Shown: positions 21,087 through 32,793 of the stretch, one piece after another
Numbering within the stretch: position 1 is the first letter of the stretch
How the letters are laid out: every line of letters starts with the position of its first letter
Assembly (NCBI GenBank): GCA_035578175.1
Contig: JAQMRL010000022.1
Coordinates: forward strand, 434,001 to 498,000
Length of the DNA stretch: 64,000 nt
Direction of reading: 5' to 3'
Origin: Catonia carolina
Taxonomy: Eukaryota > Arthropoda > Insecta > Hemiptera > Achilidae
Program-made: the position numbers and the translations under genes
The notes under the pieces: model-generated
The model's input: only the letters and a program-made list of their open reading frames with translations
Told to the model about the DNA's origin: nothing
Database searches by the model: none

Positions 21087-21234
21087 TTAAGTCATATCAA
21101 CATCTTTATTAGCGACTACTTTGAGGGATGAAACAATGGGCTTTGGCTTCGGAATATCTTCCAGAACCTAGCCGGGAATCAAACCCGGGACAATTTGCTT
21201 GGTAGGCCGGCGCGCTAACCACGCGGGAATGGGG
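21087..21234 (-). mobile_element. tRNA-derived SINE, subfamily S1
   Basis: On the minus strand: GTGGTTAGCGCGCCGGCC (A-box region), GGGTTTGATTCCCGGC (B-box), then a body with AGTAGTCGCTAATAAAGATG and GTTGATATGACTTAAAAAAC. The body matches the 8.0- and 42.0-kb copies, which defines subfamily S1. Confidence 0.75.
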
Positions 21235-22415
21235 TAGTACATTGTAGAAGTAGTCCGGGGAATTTTTGATCGTAGTGTTTTTAGTCAGTGTTATCGCTAA
21301 AGGGATTTTTCAATAGTTGTTTCAAGTTATGAAAATAATAACTTTTCCCCTGCGGGATATTTTTGATTTTTTTTAAACAATTACCGTGTACAATTTTTTA
21401 ATTGTTTTTATTACAAGTTTTTTTTTTGTAATTCATAGTATATTGTTACATAAAATACGTAATTGAAAAGTTTATTTATCTCGCATAAAATATTTTTTTA
21501 CATTATTAATATATATTTAAGAATAAAGTTTTCAAAACGATTTAAACTATATTTTAAAATTATTACAAATTCTTGTAATACGTGGTATAAATAAATCGAT
21601 TACTAAACATCTGATATGGTAATTTACAAAATTGTTTAAAAAAATGTTCTCTTTAACCACTTCATACGTTCCCTATTTAAACAATACTGTCTTAATAAAT
21701 TGAACGGACTGTACAGGTCTATAAATAATCAAAAATTCTCTCTAATAATTCTACACGTATTTCTCTGATAAACAATACCGTCTTGCTATTTGGTAAATAC
21801 TGTATTAATTTGTATAAACCTTTGTAATAAAATTTAGGTGTAAGTTTGATTTAGTTACAAGTAACACTCTAGATTTCGTATTGTGAGGACCATCTTCGTA
21901 GTCAGAAAATTTTATGAGTTTTCTTTAAATTTGGCATCCAATATTCGTTAATATTTAAATCAACAGATAAAAGGCTGGTTGAAACCTGTCGAATTTCATG
22001 ATGTATAAAAATTACTGGGTTACCAAGAACCTGGTCTTCAAACAGCGTTTACCGAACGTTTAAGCGTTAAAATGTAATTTTATTCACCCAAGTTGTGAAT
22101 GTTATATAATGAGAAATCGGTATCTAATTTGTAGATGAAATACCTGTAGATTCTTTACTAAATAATATTTTTGTCTTTTTTGTAATTTTAATTTTTAAGA
22201 ATTCTGGTAGGGTTTTCTACTTTTTTTATGATCAACTGTATGTTCGTCATCTTTGTAACTTCCAAACAATTGTACTGCCTTAATATTTTTTCTTTGCCAG
22301 TTCAGGATCCTTTTGTAAAATGTTTAGACTTAAAAAATTACTTATCTGGATATTGGAGTGAGAAGTCTATGCACGGTATGAAATCGTAGTAAATTAAATT
22401 AGATCCCTAATCTGA
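21235..22415. other. AT-rich stretch, nothing identified
   Basis: AT-rich sequence with no recognised element ends or coding motif. Confidence 0.5.
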
Positions 22416-22424
22416 TATGTACTT

Positions 22425-22815
22425 GTTCTTGAGGTCATCAGCCAAAAAGCTATTTGAACCTCTAGAGCCTTTATTAATCAAAACGTGGAATGAGGTGGTT
22501 TACAATTGCCTTCCACACTGAGTGGAAAGGTATGCTTATCATTGTGCCAGGCCCTCTGAAAAACACCTAATTTTCACCCTGCTGATAACACCTTCACTTC
22601 ATTCACCACAGGGTCTGGCTGTATAATGAAATTCATTACTCTGAGAGGAGATAACTCTGACTAGTGTCATTTACATACACATGTGCCTCTTCTGTTCTTA
22701 AATGCTTCAGTCATATGCTGACCATATGATAAGAAACAGAACTATTTTTTGTAGCCCTGGAACTAGCAGATCGAGTGCAAATAATTAACACTTCACCTGC
22801 CTGTTATGGGCAAGC
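22425..22815 (-). mobile_element. SINE-A copy with 9-bp TSD
   Basis: Flanked by TATGTACTT at 22416-22424 and 22816-22824. The + strand runs from GTTCTTGAGGTCATCAGCC to GTTATGGGCA. The 3' hairpin is mutated (CAGCCAAAAAGCTATTTGAA) and there is a 4-bp insertion in the TTTACA-TACACATGTG region. Otherwise full length. Confidence 0.9.
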
Positions 22816-22824
22816 TATGTACTT

Positions 22825-23315
22825 ATGGCCTACTAAAGGACTATTTTTGCTGGCGTGCGGATCCTGATCATTATCACTACCTTTTGTAGACTTACCTTCG
22901 TGTTCATTAAACACGTGTTATTTCTTGAAGTATTAAAATATGAAACCCAATCCTCTGTTTTAACTATTGTAATTCTATCCGTTACACGTTATTATCTAAA
23001 CTGTTTCTTAAAAATTTATAATAATATTCATAACCGAAAGGTCAATAATCTTTTGCGTAGCTTTCTCTTTATTGTCCATACTCGCACCGTATGTGATTAC
23101 TACTACATTTCTAAATAAGGCAATGAAGTAAATGCTAATTACTAGCAAAGTGCATGAATGTATTTTATAATTTAGGGTAACTACTAAAACGGCTTAACTG
23201 GATCGACTTAAACTAAAATGAAACTATTTTGTATGTTATTTGCTCGGGATGTTTTTGAAGACCGGTTTATTTAGTGCTTGTAGTTTTAGTATCAAAGTAA
23301 TAGCTAATAAGGCCT
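22825..23315. other. Spacer between SINE-A copies
   Basis: No recognised repeat. The + frame 22855-23118 (87 codons, hydrophobic) has no family signature, and AT-rich composition makes chance openness likely. Confidence 0.45.
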
Positions 23316-23708
23316 GCGCTGCCCAAAATAGACAGGTGGAGTTTTAAATTATTTGCCCTCGATCGGCTAGTTCCAGGGCTACATAAAGTAGTTCTTTTTC
23401 TTATCACATGGTCAGCCAATTATATGACAGAAGCATTTAAGAACAGAAGAGGTAGAGGTATAAATAATACTAGTCAGAGTTATCTTCTGTGAGAGTAATG
23501 AATGCCATTATACAGCCAGACCCTGTGGTGAATGAGTGAAGGTATCATTTACAGGGTGGAAAGTATTTGATTTTCAGAGTCTTGTACAGTAATAAGCATA
23601 CTTTTCCACTCGGTGAGGAAGGCGTGGTAAACCACCTCAACCCTCGTTTTACTTAGTAAAGCCTCTAGAGGTTAAACCAGCCTTTCGGCAGATGACCTAA
23701 ACAACACA
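23316..23708 (+). mobile_element. SINE-A copy
   Basis: Near full length, from GCTGCCCAAAATAGACAGG to CGGCAGATGACCTAAACAAC. A short possible duplication (GGCCT) flanks it. Its 3' end abuts the transposase-bearing fragment at 23,709, so it may have inserted at or truncated that element. Confidence 0.85.
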
Positions 23709-24163
23709 GGGCCTATGCATTATGTTGGACTGGTTACAAGCGGTTCAACAACCGTTTGTAGGTTATCGTCATTGCAAATCGATCGTGGACGACCACACTT
23801 CGCGGCATTTAATACACTTCCTGTGTTTTCAAAAATCTTATTTAACTTTCGTAAGTATCGTCGAGTCGGTAACGACACACCTGGATACTTATCACTAAAT
23901 TCCGCTAGTACTTTAGCAGTATTTTTATGATGTTTCCATCAAAACTGAAGCATATAAACTTGTTCAGTTGTAAACATTTTAAAAGTACCGTTGCTGAGGG
24001 AAAAAATAGTAACTTTATAGAGACGTACCTCACACTAGCCACTGTTACAGACAATTAATGAATGTTGTACGTGATACTGCTAACATTACACTATTACCAA
24101 CTTATCAAAATGAAATGTCCCATCTCATGGGGAAACCGATATAAATGAGCCACCCGGTATTAT
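23709..24163 (-). mobile_element. IS630/mariner-like transposon fragment (5' end and HTH)
   Basis: On the minus strand the terminus begins ACCGGGTGGCTCATTTATAT, followed by an untranslated leader and a coding relic starting at about 23,977: MFTTEQVYMLQF, a stop, WKHHKNTAKVLAEFSDKYPG and, further on, KIFENTGSVLNAAKCGRPRS. The 'F---GSV-----GRPRS' pattern is the N-terminal helix-turn-helix (DUF4817-type) seen in arthropod mariner-like transposases. Only the first 85 or so codons remain, with one stop, and the catalytic DDE region is absent. The + frame 23715-23930 is its antisense shadow. Confidence 0.7.
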
Positions 24164-24298
24164 GGTAGCAATTTTGTGTGTATAAATATTTGAGTGATAA
24201 TTGCAAAGAAACTTGGAACCGAGTTAAGTTTGTTGTAATTATTTGTAGTTGTGGAAAGTAATTTTTAGTTTTGATTAATGTAAGGTTAAGATTTGTAT

Positions 24299-24693
24299 CT
24301 GCCCATAACGGACAGGTGAAGTGTCAAATTATTTACACTCACTCTGTTCGTTGCAGGGCTAAAATAAATAGTTCTGTTTCTTATCACATGGTCAGCCAAT
24401 TAAATGACTGAATCATTTAAGAACAGAAGAGGTAGAGGTGTAAAAGACACTAATCAGAGTTATCTCCTCTGAAAGTAATGAATTTCATTATACAGCCAGA
24501 CCCTGTGGTGAATATAGTGAAGGTGTCATTTGCAGAGTGGAAAATATGTGCTTTTCAGAGGGCCCGGCATGCTGATAAGCGTACTTTTCCACTCAGTGAG
24601 GAAGGCAATGGTAAACCACCACACTCCTTGTTTTACTTAGTAAAACCTCTACAGGTTCAAACCAGCCTTTTGGCTGATGACCTAAACAACAAC
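24299..24693 (+). mobile_element. SINE-A reference copy (395 bp) with 11-bp TSD
   Basis: Exact 11-bp duplication AAGATTTGTAT at 24288-24298 and 24694-24704. The sense strand reads CTGCCCATAACGGACAGG...TTTTGGCTGATGACCTAAACAACAAC. The length equals the 19.7-kb copy. The sense-strand open frame starts at 24,478 (MNFIIQPDPVVN...) and stays open to the element's 3' end. Confidence 0.95.
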
Positions 24694-24704
24694 AAGATTT
24701 GTAT

Positions 24705-27700
24705 GATAGTACTTCCTACAGGTCTAGATTAGAGATCTTATTTTGTGTACTAAACCTTAACAAATTATTATTTCCTATGATACGGAATGTGTACGACCAC
24801 ACACACGTATTAATCGAACGAGAAATATTTATGGAGCAGCTATTTAAATGTATTATACAGTATTTGAGTGCGAAATTTAAATTCTATGAATCAGGAATAT
24901 TATTACAAAACCTGTACTTTATTTTTATGGAACTTATTGATTAATTAAAATAATGATGGTACACTGTTGTAGGAATGCATTCAATAAAATTAACCGGTAA
25001 TTGCATAACCGCATATCTGAATTGTACAGTATTTATTCTAATAGGACTGTCTTGACTATAAAAGATTATTATCGGATATATAAAATATTATAAATGGTTT
25101 TATTCAATTCGTAATTGTACTTAAAAATTTTACTGTTTGCATTTAATACTAAATGCATAGGATTTTTAATCATTATTAGTGTACCATTTTATATTATTTG
25201 CATATTTGTTTTTATTTTGTGTTTATAAAAAATAAAAATGGATAGGTTATTGAACTGTGTTATTTTATAATAAATGCACATACGTATAAAACCATTGCAT
25301 GAATTATTTATAAATATCGATAATAAATTTGCTAAAAAATTTAAATGAGGAAACTTGGAAAATGTTGTATTTTTTCTCGTAGTCTTTCGTTGTATATATT
25401 TAACTTACAAATAAGCAATATTTCTGCAACGATATTAACATGTCAGAAGAGAATTGGAATGACATTTTGATGTTCAGAATGTTAATATACTTATTACGTG
25501 GTTGAAAAACGAATGAAGTCATTATACATGTTCATACATGATCATGGAATTCATGTTTGCGTTATTATAATATCAATATTGTACTTGCAATACGGTAGTT
25601 ATGAGTGAAAACATTGTCCAGTGTAACTATAGTTCATTCCAGTTAAGTTGCTTCGGTATAATAACATGCGTAATTTAAAAACAAACATATTTTGTACATG
25701 CAAAAAATATATGCTGATTGGTAAATTAGTTACCAATCCAGTTATTCCTTTAATTATTTGTGCTATTAATATACCCTTTTATTAGTTACTGTATTACAAT
25801 TGAACGTTCGGGTATATAATCGTATTGTATGTAACCAATTACTTTTTTCACGTAAAAAGCTTTACTTTAATCATTAGTTTCTTTCCATTCAATTTATTTC
25901 ATCAGTTCGTATCAATATGTAAATTTATATATAGTCATTATATTTTCCTGCCTTTAGTCGAAATTTACCTGTCACTTTAGCGGCCGTGAGTTGTCAATGA
26001 CTGAACAAAAAAAAGACTGTATTTTTAACATTTGATGATAACATATCATCATTTGATATGTTTTTTTTGCAATATTTTATACATCTTTTTCTGACTTTTG
26101 GGAAGGGAGAACAGAACTGATTCGGTCTAGTAGTCGAGGCTGTTCGAAGAGACAAATGTAATATGCAATTTTTTTTAAATTGTATAATCATTTAAGAAAA
26201 GAACGTGGGTTTTGAATATTTGCACATCTCAACTGGAAAACGATTACGACCTGTTTTACTTAACAATCAAACCCGTTGCAGACTGAGTCAATGAGACGGT
26301 CAAAATAACGTAGAATTAAGTTTAAGATTAATTTGATTTCCGTTTTATTTTCAGTGTTCTTGTTCAGTGTGATGTGTTTTTAATATTTTTCTAAGGTTAA
26401 ACGGTTATCTACATCGTTTATTTATATCTACTTGTTTATTTATAGTGAATTGTGTTAAATTTTATTTTACTGTACGAGTGAATAGTTTCGTATTTCTTAC
26501 TTGAAATTGGGTAATTAGCGATTAAATAAACAAGTAAAGAAATTCAATATGTCTAAAGAAATATGATTCTGTCTGATATAGTCTTCAGAATAATCTGTAG
26601 GATGTATGTATTTAGGATGTTATTCTGTAAGAATTTAAATTAAGAGTTTAAATTAAGAAACGTTACCAGATTATTTAAATTGTAGCCCTACAGCGTAACC
26701 GCCTTATTTAACTGTAATTCTACATATAAAGTAATTGTATCATCCAGTTTATTTTTAAGTAGGTCCATTTTTATTACTCGTTTTATATTTGTGTAGGTGT
26801 AGTTAGTTGAAGACTCAACGTTTTATGAATGTAGAATATATGGTGTTAATTCTTTTTTCTGATTTAGGTGGGTTGAACGGTCAATTATAATTCTTACAGT
26901 TAAACAGAGAGGTTAAAACGTTCTACATTATTTCCATTTTTGTACATTATGAATGCTGTTAACATTAATTGTAAGCCTTTCTTTCTTCCTTTCTCTTTGT
27001 TCATTTCTTTAAAAGGGAGATATAAATGTTTGTCTGATATTGTATTATTATACTCTAAACCATAGCTGATGGCCGGAGAATTGAACATTCATATACTAAT
27101 TTTTACTATAGTATTTCCTATTATGTTGTGGCCACTTATGTTGTGGTAAAATGTTCTAGACTTCTTAAAAAACGGAAGGCTTTAGTTTCAATACCGGCTT
27201 GGGTCTGGTAAATTCATACACTGTTTCGTGCTTATACATCCAAAAAAAAAAAATTATTGTCGCTTGTGGTCAAGGTGTTGGATTTAATAAATAAACTATC
27301 GTCGAAATAACAAGAAATGTGAACTTCCTGCTATTTTCGTTGATAATTTTCCCCCGTCAGTACTAACACATGTAACCTTTACACTCAACTTTTGCTAGTT
27401 ATTGTTCTTGTAATTATTATTTATTTTCAATAGAAGTAGAAAAATAAAAATGATCTTAAAAACTTTAGAATATAGTGAGATAAGTTTATAGCCATTTTTT
27501 CGAAAATTATTTAATTATAATAATAATAATAAAATCACAGCTTTTTAAATTAATCACTATGAAGAATGAAACAAACAGAAAGAAACTCAAAATTTACACG
27601 ATAACAATAAAAAACTGGCGTATTTCGCGCTGTTTATACAGTTAGGAAACACAACTGAATCGATACGCCAGAATTTTTAATTAAATGCTGTGAAGTAAAT

Positions 27701-27840
27701 AGAACAGTATCGATCACGTCATATTCTTAGCGAATCTCGCACAGAGCAGTAATAGCAAACATCGCTACCGTAAATGTGGCAATGACAGCTGCTACGACAA
27801 GCTCGAAAATATGTGAATCTAGTTGTCACCGAATAGTGAG
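24705..27840. other. Long AT-rich stretch, no gene
   Basis: About 3.1 kb of AT-rich sequence. Features seen: a short inverted pair CTGGCGTAT / ATACGCCAG (about 27,616 and 27,665), a tandem-like TTATGTTGTGGCCACTTATGTTGTGG (about 27,121), and a degenerate tRNA-SINE-like scrap near 27,190-27,225. Minus-strand frames 25994-26191 and 26900-27088 have no motif. Confidence 0.45.
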
Positions 27841-28290
27841 CAAGAGTGGCGTGGGGAAACCTTAAATTTTTGGGGTACCTGAAAAGGGCTGTTTAAGTGG
27901 GTGTGTCTTGGTGGAAAAAGTCAGTTGGTGGTTTTCGTGACGGTCGAAGAGGTGGACGACACGACTTCCAGTGAAGACATCATTTTTTTCTCTTGAAGTA
28001 GTGCGTCGATAGTTGCCTCGTCAGCATTGCGTGGGTGCAACGCTTGGAGGTTACTGTGTCGGGTCGGAGAGCGGAAGCACCATCTTCTCTCTTGCGAGAT
28101 CGTCGGTAGGTCTTCGTCGGAGTCTGGTAGTCGTGTACCGATGGTTGGTGTCTGGTCGGAGCTGTAGAACGGAGTGGTATGTCGATCGGGCTCATTTCAG
28201 GTGTCATGTAGGATGCAGAGAGCATGTTTGCGGCTGTTATGCGCTCTCTATATTGTCGGCCAGCAGCACATTCTTTAATTAAAGGGGCGA
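27841..28290 (+). other. GC-rich island, possible solo LTR or retroelement end
   Basis: A sharp compositional change: GT/CG-rich sequence in a very AT-rich region. It ends with TTTAATTAAAGGGGCGACAG then TGATG, which resembles the LTR/primer-binding junction of insect Ty3-type elements (a GGCGAC-GTGA core is typical of Arg-tRNA sites). There is no matching second LTR in the window and no TG...CA termini I can fix. Two overlapping frames on opposite strands (28013-28282 and 27980-28225) both look like composition effects. A first exon or CpG-like promoter is an alternative. Confidence 0.3.
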
Positions 28291-29645
28291 CAGTGATGTA
28301 TTAGTTATAGTGTAATTTTTTTTTGTTCTCCATTGAAATTTGATTATGTTTCCGTGTTGTTAATAAAATTTACTTTCCTGCCATCAGCCGTGGTGCGTAG
28401 TATAATCATATTCATAATTACTTATTCAATGTGTGATGATGACAATGTGTGTATTACAACACGAACCTGTTTTAATGAATGGCTCTTAAAGCTTGTCTTT
28501 AACTCAAGAAAGATGTAGAGAAAATTCTTTTACGCTTTATTTCATGGTTTATTTAAGAAATAAATTATTTGTATTTATATTTTTACTTTCTTTACTGCTT
28601 CTTTAGTGACAATTATATACGCCTTTTTATGAAGGTTTATAACGCACCATTGTAGATTAGTTTAATTCTGAATTCTCATTTTCAGCCCTTAGGCTGAGAT
28701 AAAAATTTCTAATAAATATTTTTTTAAATTTCTTTATTGTTTACATATTTAAACCGCTTTCCCAATTTTCCCCTTCTATGAAATAGATTTGTTTTGTAAT
28801 ATGTTTGTAATAGTTTTAATTTTTTTAAACCGTAAAATCACTTGTATGTTTGTGATATATCTAATCAAACTGAATCGAAAACATATCTATGATTATAAAC
28901 TTACTCTGAAACGTTTATAAATACCTACTATAATTATTTTAAACATATTGTGCATTTGTTTCTGTTCAAGTAACGATCAAACATGCTGATTGATATGATG
29001 AAATATTTTCACAAAGAAGCTGATCAATGTGACGCGTTGTAGTAATAAGTTTGGTTAGAAAGTGTGTGCGTGTTTTGATTTTTGGGTATATACAATTTTT
29101 ACACCAAATTCATTGTGGTCAAAAGTAATGTATGCTAAACCAAATTGCTTCGATCTGTCGACCGTATTTTTGACAAGCTGTATAAAGGCCTTAACAAGTA
29201 TCAAATTAGTTTTCAAAAGACCTGTAGACAAGAACTATAAATTTGAAAAAAATCTTCAAAACTTTTCCTGTGGAAGAGTTTTTGTTGATGCACCATCGTT
29301 TAGTTTTATTATACCGTTAATCTTTCCTCAAATAAATATTGATTTTCGGCTCTAAAAGATCAACCTTCAAAATATTAATACTATTTATGTAAAGTTATAT
29401 TTGTGTATTCGGAGTGCTAAGTAAAAAAAAAGATGTTGACATCATTTTTGTCTGGAAAGATCGTTTACTAACGTTACTCAATAGAAATTTGTTTTTCTAA
29501 GAACTCATTAAAAAAAAAATGGTTGCGTAATTTAAAATAGCTACACTAATCCTTTGTATTTTATGAATCTTATTTTTCTACTAGAAATGTATTCAGTCTA
29601 CATAGGAAGGCTATCAATTGTGCGTGTGACTTTAAGATCGTCGTA
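28291..29645. other. AT-rich stretch, nothing identified
   Basis: No recognised repeat. The + frame 29062-29355 (97 codons) is fairly long for this composition but has no motif I recognise and no flanking splice signals that I trust. Confidence 0.45.
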
Positions 29646-30533
29646 TTCTTACTTTCTCTTGCCTATATGAAAATATAGGAAGGAAAGTATAGTTTTTATG
29701 TCGATTTTTTGAAATCGAGTTTTCACCGGATATATACGTTTTCAAACCCCCTGAACCCTAAAAACATGTTTTCAGCTATTGGTTTGTGTGTGAACAGAAT
29801 AACTCAAGAATGGAACATCGTACGAAGTTGAAACTTGAAACTTAAGTTAGATACCACTAGAGGACCCGACACGAACATTTTCATCAAAATCGGTCAACCG
29901 GAAGAAGTAGTTTATTCGTGTAATTTTTCACTTTTTGCAATTTTCTCAAAAACGCCTCCTACGATTTAAAAAAAATTCTTTAATTTTAAAAAGAAGCTGC
30001 TGAAATTCGTGGAGAGGCTGTTTTCTCGTGAAATTTGTTTTTTTAGATTTCGGCCTTAATATGCATTTTAGGGCAAAATTGTATAATTAGATAGACAATG
30101 TAAAAATCTACAACTTTTATTTCTAAAATTTCTTGGTATAACGCTTAGTTTAGCGGTAATTAGTGATGTTATGTTTTTTTTTTAATGAAAATCTGGAGAA
30201 AAGTTAATTTTTGAAGATATCGGCCTTATTGTGCATTTAACGTCAAAGTGTACATTATAAAATTTATAGAAAATTGAAAGATGTACAACTTTTAATTCAA
30301 GCATTATCCTCTTCAGAGCCTAGTTAAGTGTGAAAGAGTGATTTTCTGTATTATTAAGCCAACCCAAGGTTGATTTTCATTTTGCATCATTCTTTCATGA
30401 TTAAAATAAAGTTATGTTTATGGAGGTTAGTTTTTTTGTTTATTGGTAATGTATTATCACTAATGTTAGGTTATATTGTTCATGATTTGCATTGGCAAGA
30501 GAAAGTTGTGTGAGTGTTTCACACCAGATTTTT
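29646..30533 (+). mobile_element. HINE-like element, copy 3
   Basis: 5' repeat ACTTTCTCTTGCC at 29651-29663, palindrome CCTATATGAAAATATAGG, and the core with AATGGAACATCGTACGAAGT. The 3' inverted repeat GGCAAGAGAAAGT is followed by the hairpin GTGTGA-GTGTT-TCACAC and CAGATTTTT. The best-preserved 3' end in the window. The microsatellite is reduced to GTGTGTG. Confidence 0.7.
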
Positions 30534-31067
30534 AAAAAATTGTAGCTTTTAGTTTTTTATAGAAAAAAATACTTTGTAACTTCCTGATAAAATATTCAAA
30601 TTGTATATTTTTATTCCAAGCGTTCTACTAGCTGAGATAAGTGAGTTAATTACAGTCATGAAGTTCTAGAATCTGTTGTAGTAAAAGCACGTTTACCGGT
30701 TGTTTCGTCTGGTGTTCTGAGACCATGTTACAGTTAAGCAACTGACTTGATTAGCATAACTAGGTAGGGCTTACAAAGTTAAGATCTGAAGGTAATAAGA
30801 TAATGAGAGTAAGAGGTTAGTCGTTAGTTCACTTACCCTCTGATAAGACGTTTTAGTATCGCTTAGACGGTCATTTATTTTACACCTTGCCAAACCTACC
30901 TTAGATTTCAATTTCTATTATAAAATTATGAACGTATTTTACGGGTATTTCATTTCAATACATTATTTAGGTTTAGCTTACATTTTTAATCTAATATACA
31001 AAGAAAACTTGCTGTGTTAACAACAATAATATTAAATTTTATTTAGTAAAACATAAATTTCAAATTC
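30534..31067. other. AT-rich stretch, nothing identified
   Basis: No recognised features. Confidence 0.5.
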
Positions 31068-31198
31068 TTAGTGTAGTCGTCAGCGCAACTAGTTTCTACG
31101 CCATGGTCCCGGATTCGATCCCCGGTCATCTAGCACTCTTCTCATCATCTGCGTGAGCAATAATTGCAAAACTGTCGGACGTAAACCAAAACAAAATT
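31068..31198 (+). mobile_element. tRNA-derived SINE, subfamily S2
   Basis: Head GTGTAGTCGTCAGCGCAACT, B-box GGATTCGATCCCCGG, then CTCATCATCTGCG and TGTCGGACGTAAACCAAAAC. The GTCGGACGTAAA tail motif recurs in the 56.2-kb copy (ATCGGACGTAAAAC). Confidence 0.7.
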
Positions 31199-31377
31199 GA
31201 TCGAGAACAGTTATTTCAAATTTTGTTTACAATATTTTCAGTGTGTATTTAAATTTCTAACATGTTATTTTAATGTCGAATGAAATACAGTGAAGGATCT
31301 TGAAAACTTGACCATTTGTGAACTTTTGAGTTTTTCAGAATAAAGTGGGTAGATGAAAGATAGAACTACATACAGTA

Positions 31378-31597
31378 TTTGTTGCAAATTATTATTTTTT
31401 CTGTATTTTAATTGAAATATTGAATAATATCAATTTAACTTGCATATTTAAATATTGTATTTCATAACAGTATCAACCAAAACCTGATTTGTTGCAAATT
31501 ATTATTTTTTCTGTATTTTAATTGAAATATTGAATAATATCAATTTAACTTGCATATTTAAATATTGTATTTCATAACAGTATCAACCAAAACCTGA
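31378..31597. repeat. Exact 110-bp tandem duplication
   Basis: Two adjacent 110-bp copies (31378-31487 and 31488-31597), identical by eye. Each runs from TTTGTTGCAAATTATTATT to CAACCAAAACCTGA. No terminal repeats or target duplication. Either a recent slippage or unequal-exchange event, or an assembly duplication. Confidence 0.95.
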
Positions 31598-31758
31598 TTC
31601 CAGTACGATTTTTTTCATATTTTCTCCCATCAATTTTTGAAATCTCGAATTTTAAAACTTTTTGTATGTGCTGTACTATACTCCCTATTGCACTGTACTA
31701 AATATACAGTTAACTCTATTAGTAGACTTCTGCTAAAAACAAAAAACAATGTACATTT

Positions 31759-32793
31759 AAAAATCTGGTGTCAACCACTCACACGACTTTCTCTTGCCAA
31801 TGCAAATAATGAACAATATACATAACATTAGTAGTAAAACATTAGGATTAAACAAAAATAATAACCTCAAAAGTAACCTAATGTAACATTAGTTGTAACA
31901 TTAGTAGTAAAACATTAGGATTAAACAAAAATAATAACCTCAAAAGTAACCTAATTTTAATCTTGAGTGAAAGACGCAAAATGAAAATCAACCTCAGTTT
32001 GGCTTACAAATACGGAAAATTACTCTTTCACGCTAAAGTAGGCTCTGTAGAGAAAAATGCTCAAATAAAAGTTGTAGATCTTTTAATTTCCTATAAATTT
32101 TATTATCTACACTTGTGTTGTAAAATGCATGCCTACTAAGGCTGAGATCTTAAAAACCCATTTTTTACAGATTTTCATGAAAAAAAAACAGAAAATTAGG
32201 CCTGCTGCTAAATTAAGCGTTATACAAAAAATGTTTGAAATAAAAGCTGTAGGTTTTTAATTTTCTACAATTCTTATTATGTAGCTACATTTTTGCGCTA
32301 AAATGCATATTAAGGCCGCAGTATTTAAAAAAAAACATTTATTTTCTACGAGAACACAGCCTCCCCAAGAATTTCAGCACCCTACCTTGTAGCCTACCAA
32401 CCTATCCTATCTTGTAGAACATAAAAAATGTAGTAAATGAAGCGATTTTTAAAAAGAATGTTGGTAGCCGTTGTTAAGAAAATCACAAAAAGAGAAAAAC
32501 ACAAATGAACTACTACTTCCGGTTGACCGATTTTGATGGAAATTTAGTAGTACCTAACTTAAGTTTCAACTTCGTGCAATGTTCCGTTCTTGAGATATTT
32601 TGTATACACACGCGCGCGCGTACACACACACACACACACACACACAGTCACACACACCTATCGCCAAAAACATGTTTTCGGGTTCAGAGGTTCTGGAAAC
32701 GTATAAATCCGGAAAACTCGATTTCGACAAATCGATATAAAAACGATACTTTCCTCCTCCCTATATATTCATATAGACAAGAGAAAGTAAAAA
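31759..32793 (-). mobile_element. HINE-like element, copy 4 (minus strand)
   Basis: Inverted relative to the other copies. The 3' end (AAATCTGGTGTCAACCACTC, then ACTTTCTCTTGCC) is at the left and the 5' sub-terminal repeat (GACAAGAGAAAGT) is at 32776-32788. The (CA)n/(CG)n microsatellite is at 32,606-32,658. Near the 3' end it has an internal tandem duplication of about 73 bp (31823-31895 and 31896-31968). The + frame 32505-32843 is a by-product of the microsatellite. Confidence 0.7.
31823..31968. repeat. 73-bp tandem duplication within HINE copy 4
   Basis: Two nearly identical 73-bp units, each with TAACATTAGTAGTAAAACAT followed by AATAATAACCTCAAAAGTAA. Not present in the other HINE copies, so it arose after insertion or in this copy's lineage. 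Confidence 0.85.

Noticed and set aside
28013..28282. Overlapping frames on both strands in the GC-rich island
   Set aside because: Both are open only because GC-rich composition removes stops; no domain or splice context supports either.
29062..29355. 97-codon + frame
   Set aside because: No motif, no flanking splice signals and AT-rich codon use like its surroundings.
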